A stretch of 64,000 nucleotides of DNA. Source: Blautia liquoris (GTDB lineage Bacteria; Bacillota; Clostridia; Lachnospirales; Lachnospiraceae). The stretch is from positions 3,410,001 through 3,474,000 of the forward strand of contig NZ_CP063304.1 of assembly GCF_015159595.1 (NCBI RefSeq), in the 5' to 3' direction. The notes under the pieces were generated by a model. The model did not search any database. It worked only from the letters and a program-made list of their open reading frames with translations, and was not told where the DNA came from. Position 1 is the first letter of the stretch. The number at the start of each line of letters is the position of its first letter. Made by a program: the position numbers and the translations under genes. Positions 59,762 to 64,000 of this stretch are shown one piece after another.

Positions 59762-59816
59762 TTAGTTATTGCTAACTTATGGATTTATCATACCAAACTA
59801 TACTGAATATGTCAAG
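59762..59816 (-). promoter_or_regulatory. sodA promoter with inverted repeat
   Basis: On the minus strand TTGACA (59816-59811) and TATGAT (59793-59788) are 17 bp apart. Between the promoter and the gene, GTTAG-N6-CTAAC (59762-59777) forms an inverted repeat that could be an operator. It is not the same as the perR/rubrerythrin motif. Confidence 0.65.
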
Positions 59817-59968
59817 TTATAATAAATAAAAATAAACCTCTTCTCTTCTTTCCTATATTCAAATTCTTTTGTTTCGTGTATACTATGAGTTAAAGGTAAA
59901 AAGTATTTCCCCCAATCCTAAAAACATTCACAATCCACCTGTGGCGGATTATATCAGAGGTATACTAC

Positions 59969-60916
59969 ATGGCAATTAACCCTACAGCAAAGAAAATATT
60001 AAAGGCTTTATCTTTTGATGGAATCGAAGTAGAAGCCTCCAGACATCTGGCAGACCTAAAGAGGCTGGATCCTTTAAAGATTTTCTACAAGAAGATAGAT
60101 TATCCGATCTATAACGGAGCACATGAAGTCCCCACCAGAATCTTTTTTCCACATGAGCGAGCATATGACAATTTCGAGACTAATCAATATAAAGTCATGA
60201 TTTTTATTCACGGCGGAGGCTGGGTAACGGAAAGCATTGACAATTATGAGCGAATTTGCGCAAGACTTGCGAATGCCACCGAGCATGTTGTAGTCTCAAT
60301 TGATTATCGGCTGGCACCGGAGAATAAATTCCCGACAGGTCTCGAAGACTGTTATGCCGTGACAAAAGCAATCTTTACCAATCAGTTTATTCTGAATACA
60401 CAGCCGGAGGATATTACACTGATTGGCGACAGTGCGGGAGGGAATCTGACTGCTGCTCTCTCTCTGGCGGCGAGAGATAAAGGAGAGTTCATACCTCATC
60501 GGCAGATACTCATCTACCCGGCACTTTATAATGATTACTCTGAAAGGTCGCCATTTCCTTCCGTGAGGGAAAATGGTTCTGACTACTTACTTACTGCCGG
60601 AAAGATGCAGGATTATACCGATCTTTATGCCAAAGATGAAAACGATAAACAAAATCCATACTTTGCTCCTCTTCTGGAACAAGATCTGTCGAACCAGCCG
60701 GACACCCTTCTGATCACAGCCGAATATGACCCCTTAAGGGATGAAGGGGAAACCTATGGACGGAAACTTCGCGAAGCAGGAAATTATGTGGAAATCAGAC
60801 GTATACCGGATGCACTGCACGGCTATTTTGCTTTAGGTATCAAAAATTCAAATGTAAGAAAGAGTTTCGATTATATAAACCGCTTTCTTGAAAACGAATC
60901 GGACAGGGAGGTGTAA
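59969..60916 (+). CDS. Alpha/beta hydrolase, HSL-type esterase
   Basis: A 315-residue esterase of the hormone-sensitive-lipase family. The oxyanion motif is FIHGGGW near residue 77, the nucleophile elbow GDSAGGNL near 152, the acid in AEYDPLRDEGE and the His in DALHGYF near the C terminus. It has no signal peptide. GAGG lies 8 bases before the ATG. The next gene starts four bases after its stop, so the two are one operon; the neighbour is a membrane acyltransferase-like protein. Substrate unknown. Confidence 0.92.
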   Translation: MAINPTAKKILKALSFDGIEVEASRHLADLKRLDPLKIFYKKIDYPIYNGAHEVPTRIFFPHERAYDNFETNQYKVMIFIHGGGWVTESIDNYERICARLANATEHVVVSIDYRLAPENKFPTGLEDCYAVTKAIFTNQFILNTQPEDITLIGDSAGGNLTAALSLAARDKGEFIPHRQILIYPALYNDYSERSPFPSVRENGSDYLLTAGKMQDYTDLYAKDENDKQNPYFAPLLEQDLSNQPDTLLITAEYDPLRDEGETYGRKLREAGNYVEIRRIPDALHGYFALGIKNSNVRKSFDYINRFLENESDREV

Positions 60917-60920
60917 AGAA

Positions 60921-62732
60921 GTGCCAAAAAGAGCACACTGGAGGAAGCTGGATAATGCCGCAAAACTATACTCTGCGACGAGTAACAAAAAGGATACACG
61001 AGTATTTCGGTTTTATTGTATTTTAAAGGAAGACATAGATCCTCGGAAACTGCAAGAGGCTCTTGATAAGACACTCCTTGTCTATCCTGTTTTCTTATCT
61101 GTCATGCGAAAAGGTCTCTTCTGGCATTATCTGGAGAATAGTACGCTTCATCCGGAAGTTGTAAAAGAACACAGAGAACCTTGCAGTACTCTATATATTA
61201 GGGATAAAAGGACTCTCTTATTTGAAGTCACCTATTTCAAAAACAGAATTAATCTTGAAGTTTTTCACGCACTAACCGATGGTACCGGAGCAACTGAATT
61301 TTTACGGGAATTGATAAAGAATTATCTCTGTCTCTCTCATAAATCAGAGGGACTTTCCGATATTTCCCTGACAGATCCAGACATTACCATACAAGATCAG
61401 GAAAATGACAGTTTTTCAAAATATTATACAAAGATGCAAAAACCAAAAGAGAAAAAGCCAAAAGCAGTACAGATAAAAAACCTTCAAAGAGAAACCGGAC
61501 TTTTAAATATTGATGAACGAATTCTTTCTGTAAAGTATGTTCTCGCCCGCTCGCGAGAACTTGGCGTATCTATGACCGTATTTTTAACCGCCGTATATAT
61601 GATGGCCATTCATCAGGAAATGTCCCATCGTCAGGAAAAAGATCCGGTTGTTCTCATGATTCCTGTCAATTTGAGAAAATTTTTCCCTTCTAATTCTATG
61701 CTTAACTTTTTTAACTGGATTGAGCCTGGATATCATTTTGACAAAGGCAGAGACACCTTTGAAGATGTCTTAATCTATGTAAAGGAGTACTTCAACACAG
61801 AACTGACTCTGGAACAGGTTTCCCGCCATATGAGCGAACTGGTTGCCCTGGAAATGCACCCTGTGCTCAGACTCGCCCCTCTGGAGTTAAAGAACCTGTG
61901 CATTCGGGCCGGTGCCTATTACGCAGAAAAATATGTTACTGCGATTTTCTCTAACATGAGTGCTGTTCACATGCCAGAAGCGTATTCCCCCTATATCGAA
62001 CGTTTCGGTGTGTTCACCAATACACCGAAGATGGAACTTTGCGTGTGTTCTTTCGAGGATAAACTCTCCCTGGGATTCACTTCCCGTTATGAGACAACAA
62101 ACATTCAGCGTAATTTTTATAGGATTTTGGAAGAACAGGGAATTCATGCGGAGAAACCCGAACCCGAATATCCCGAGCCAGACGTCCCCAGAAAATTGAA
62201 AGTTCGTATCTTTCACATCTATTCCTTTATTTGTCTGGCAGCGATACTCGCTTTCATCGCATTGAATTTTATGTTTCATCCAAAAACTCACTGGTCTTTA
62301 TTCACCGCTGCCGGAATCGGCAGTATGTGGCTTGCAACCTGGATTGGTGTTTCGAAAAGATATAACCTGATGAAGAACCTCATGTGGCAGCTGATCCTGA
62401 TGTCAGCAGGATCTTTCCTCTGGGATCTCTCAACAGGATGGCACGGCTGGTCCGTGGATTTTATACTCCCTGCCGTCTGTATCTCCGTTTCGCTCTCTCT
62501 GTTGATAATCGCAAAAATACAGGGACAAAGTGCGAGAGAATATATGATTTATTTTGTCATGTCAGGGTTATATGGAACTATATTACCATTAATCCTCCTC
62601 CTTGCAGGTGTAACAAAATTTCAGATTTTATCCCTCGTCTGTATTATCGTATGTTCTCTGATCCTACTGTCACTGCTCATCTTCCGATGGAAAGAACTCC
62701 AGGAAGAGATGAAAAAAAAATTTCATGTATAA
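60921..62732 (+). CDS. Condensation/alcohol-acetyltransferase-like protein with C-terminal membrane domain
   Basis: A 603-residue protein starting at a GTG (60921) with GGAGG 9 bases upstream. Residues 1-430 resemble an alcohol-acetyltransferase/condensation fold, with an HxxxD-type motif FHALTDGTG near residue 117 and an RKFFPSNSMLNFFNW segment. After a proline-rich linker (PEYPEPDVPRK), six membrane helices follow (ICLAAILAFIALNFMF to SLVCIIVCSLILL). It probably transfers acyl groups at the membrane and may form a pair with the esterase upstream. This is unproven. Confidence 0.8.
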   Translation: MPKRAHWRKLDNAAKLYSATSNKKDTRVFRFYCILKEDIDPRKLQEALDKTLLVYPVFLSVMRKGLFWHYLENSTLHPEVVKEHREPCSTLYIRDKRTLLFEVTYFKNRINLEVFHALTDGTGATEFLRELIKNYLCLSHKSEGLSDISLTDPDITIQDQENDSFSKYYTKMQKPKEKKPKAVQIKNLQRETGLLNIDERILSVKYVLARSRELGVSMTVFLTAVYMMAIHQEMSHRQEKDPVVLMIPVNLRKFFPSNSMLNFFNWIEPGYHFDKGRDTFEDVLIYVKEYFNTELTLEQVSRHMSELVALEMHPVLRLAPLELKNLCIRAGAYYAEKYVTAIFSNMSAVHMPEAYSPYIERFGVFTNTPKMELCVCSFEDKLSLGFTSRYETTNIQRNFYRILEEQGIHAEKPEPEYPEPDVPRKLKVRIFHIYSFICLAAILAFIALNFMFHPKTHWSLFTAAGIGSMWLATWIGVSKRYNLMKNLMWQLILMSAGSFLWDLSTGWHGWSVDFILPAVCISVSLSLLIIAKIQGQSAREYMIYFVMSGLYGTILPLILLLAGVTKFQILSLVCIIVCSLILLSLLIFRWKELQEEMKKKFHV

Positions 62733-62772
62733 ACATACCGGCAGTGACTTCAAGTTCACTGCCGGTATGTTT
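62731..62772. terminator. Bidirectional terminator with 17-bp stem
   Basis: AAACATACCGGCAGTGA and TCACTGCCGGTATGTTT pair perfectly around an 8-nt loop. It ends the esterase-acyltransferase operon and also the convergent small membrane protein gene. Confidence 0.9.
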
Positions 62773-62790
62773 TATAGATACAATTGTCAC

Positions 62791-63252
62791 CTATACTGTT
62801 TTTTCAGCTGCAGGATTTCCAAAAGCCAACTTCATGGCAAACGGATTCGTAAACATAGAAATCACGAAGCAGACAAGATACATAGGAATAAAGGTTCCAA
62901 AAAAAGCAAAGATAAATCCCGGAAACTGTCTTACGTTATAAGCATTTAAGATCAATCCAATGATCACTACAAAGATAAGACAGACTGGAATATTCCCCAA
63001 GAGTCTCCCTGCAAAAGACTCCGGCGGCTGTTTGAACAGCTTTGAAAATTTTTCTGCAATCAGCGGAATTGGCACTGCCAGATTGACGATACATGCCAGC
63101 AGAAATGCAATCACAATATTTTCCATGATGTTGGAAAATACCATGGGAATTCCCATAACTAATGGTGCTGTGACAGACATGACAATCGCCATAGGTATGT
63201 TGTTGACAAGGTTCAGAACGACCACCGATTTTAAAGATGGTTTTTGTTTCAT
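62791..63252 (-). CDS. Small integral membrane protein (DUF2798-like)
   Basis: A 153-residue hydrophobic protein with four membrane helices (VVVLNLVNNIPMAIVMSVTA, NIVIAFLLACIVNLAVPIPL, IPVCLIFVVIIGLILNAY and GFIFAFFGTFIPMYLVCFVI). It resembles DUF2798-type proteins found next to many genes, of unknown function. The ATG at 63252 has AGGAGG 9 bases upstream; the longer frame to 63285 lacks a good site. Confidence 0.75.
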   Translation of the reverse strand: MKQKPSLKSVVVLNLVNNIPMAIVMSVTAPLVMGIPMVFSNIMENIVIAFLLACIVNLAVPIPLIAEKFSKLFKQPPESFAGRLLGNIPVCLIFVVIIGLILNAYNVRQFPGFIFAFFGTFIPMYLVCFVISMFTNPFAMKLAFGNPAAEKTV

Positions 63253-63564
63253 TTTGACAATCCTCCTTTTAATGGCCTGCAGCAACTGAATTATTTCTCC
63301 AAACAGCTTACTCTAGGCTGGTATCTACAGAATAACAGTTTTGTGCAGAATTACAATATCTATTTTTAGTGTTTGCCATAAGTAAATGTGATTTGTTTGT
63401 ATAATCTCTTTAAATTAGATTTTCTATTTTGTATATTTTTCACAATAATACCTTCTCCTCGAATACGCTATACGGATTTTATTTGTTTTAATAAGTTTTT
63501 CTTATAAGATGTCGCACCGACCTTCGCTATAACTTCCCATGATTTTCGAACAGGTTTACTTTTA
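63253..63564. other. Non-coding divergent region
   Basis: No gene is seen in this AT-rich stretch between the small membrane protein and nth. No riboswitch or repeat motif was recognised. It should hold the promoter of the membrane protein gene on the minus strand. Confidence 0.45.
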
Positions 63565-63593
63565 TTGACAACAAATCGTATCAAAGCTATACT
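63565..63593 (+). promoter_or_regulatory. Promoter for nth
   Basis: TTGACA (63565-63570) and TATACT (63588-63593) are 17 bp apart, leaving an 80-90-nt leader before nth. Confidence 0.75.
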
Positions 63594-63682
63594 TATTTCG
63601 TATGACTTTTTAATTTTGAAAACTATAGTTCAATGTACGAGGAAACTCTTGTTTCGATCCTATATAGAGAAAGGCAATATTT

Positions 63683-64000
63683 ATGACAAAAAAACAACTG
63701 GCACTTGAGGTAATTGAGCGTTTAAAGAAAGAGTATCCCGATGCAGGCTGCACACTGGATTATAACGAGGCCTGGAAACTGCTTGTCAGTGTTCGCCTCG
63801 CCGCTCAGTGCACCGATGCCCGGGTAAATGTAGTCGTACAGGATTTATATGAAAAATTTCCGGATGTTGATGCTCTGGCCACAGCAGATGTAAAGGAGAT
63901 CGAAGACATCGTAAGGCCCTGTGGACTTGGAAAAACAAAGGCACGGGATATCAGTGCCTGTATGAAAATATTGAAGGAAGAATATGATGGAAAGGTTCCG
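63683..64000 (+). CDS. nth: Endonuclease III, 5' part (cut by window edge)
   Basis: The first 106 codons of a DNA glycosylase/AP lyase of the HhH-GPD family that removes oxidised pyrimidines. It starts MTKKQLALEVIERLKKEYPD and shows the Nth pattern AWKLLVSVRLAAQCTDARVN and IVRPCGLGKTKARDI; the catalytic Lys and Asp and the Fe-S cysteines lie beyond the window. AAGG is 8 bases upstream of the ATG. Confidence 0.92.
   Translation, partial: MTKKQLALEVIERLKKEYPDAGCTLDYNEAWKLLVSVRLAAQCTDARVNVVVQDLYEKFPDVDALATADVKEIEDIVRPCGLGKTKARDISACMKILKEEYDGKVP

Noticed and set aside
1-64000. CRISPR array or tRNA/rRNA genes
   Set aside because: No regularly spaced direct repeats and no tRNA-like cloverleaf sequences were noticed. 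A dedicated scan was not possible.

Overview
The window looks like chromosomal DNA of a gut-type anaerobic Firmicute, most likely a Lachnospiraceae member (Blautia/Dorea/Mediterraneibacter-like). This is inferred from moderate-to-low GC, strong GGAGG ribosome binding sites, frequent TTG/GTG starts, a T-box before ileS, a lysine riboswitch, a reverse rubrerythrin and many ABC sugar-uptake and Gfo/Idh/MocA genes. No rRNA, tRNA or CRISPR array was seen.

Left part (0.1-16.5 kb) is carbohydrate catabolism. A minus-strand five-gene set (0.1-5.0 kb) holds two Gfo/Idh/MocA oxidoreductases and three TIM-barrel sugar isomerase/epimerases, the toolkit of pathways that oxidise a sugar to a keto-sugar before cleaving or rearranging it. 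Next come an AraC regulator, nagA and nagB (amino-sugar catabolism), and a divergent AraC regulator. A six-gene minus-strand operon (16.5 to 9.0 kb) follows: a cysteine-rich Gfo/Idh/MocA protein, a large esterase-like alpha/beta hydrolase, a second cysteine-rich Gfo/Idh/MocA protein, a sugar-binding lipoprotein and two permeases.

Middle part (16.7-50.1 kb) is mostly housekeeping: TraX-like membrane protein, glgB, tatD, metG, a PerR-type regulator with a reverse rubrerythrin sharing a candidate operator, cobO-type adenosyltransferase, a DUF1002 secreted protein, ksgA with a TPR/AAA-like protein, glgP, T-box-controlled ileS, an exonuclease, aroK, tcdA, an aldo/keto reductase, a fused lysine-type ABC transporter under a lysine riboswitch, pepF, metNIQ, a padR-HAAS-DUF4097 envelope set, a HAD phosphatase and azlCD. 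metNIQ is preceded by a promoter, a 32-codon leader peptide with nine methionines and an intrinsic terminator: a candidate methionine attenuator and the most interesting regulatory signal here.

Right part (50.2-59.0 kb) is an accessory scrap zone: a decayed IS200/IS605 element (amber stop in tnpA, deletion/frameshift in tnpB, a LexA-like box at the tnpA promoter), a 5'-truncated acyltransferase, a LysR gene beside a GcvT-superfamily enzyme, an SGNH hydrolase next to a HipB-HipA deletion fusion, a PAS fragment joined to a second tnpB fragment, a structured palindromic repeat and a truncated IS1182-type transposase. From 59.1 kb ordinary genes resume (sodA, an esterase and membrane acyltransferase pair, a small membrane protein, and the 5' part of nth at the edge). 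A family of short repeats starting ATGATACC occurs at 5.0, 8.1, 16.7 and 57.8 kb.
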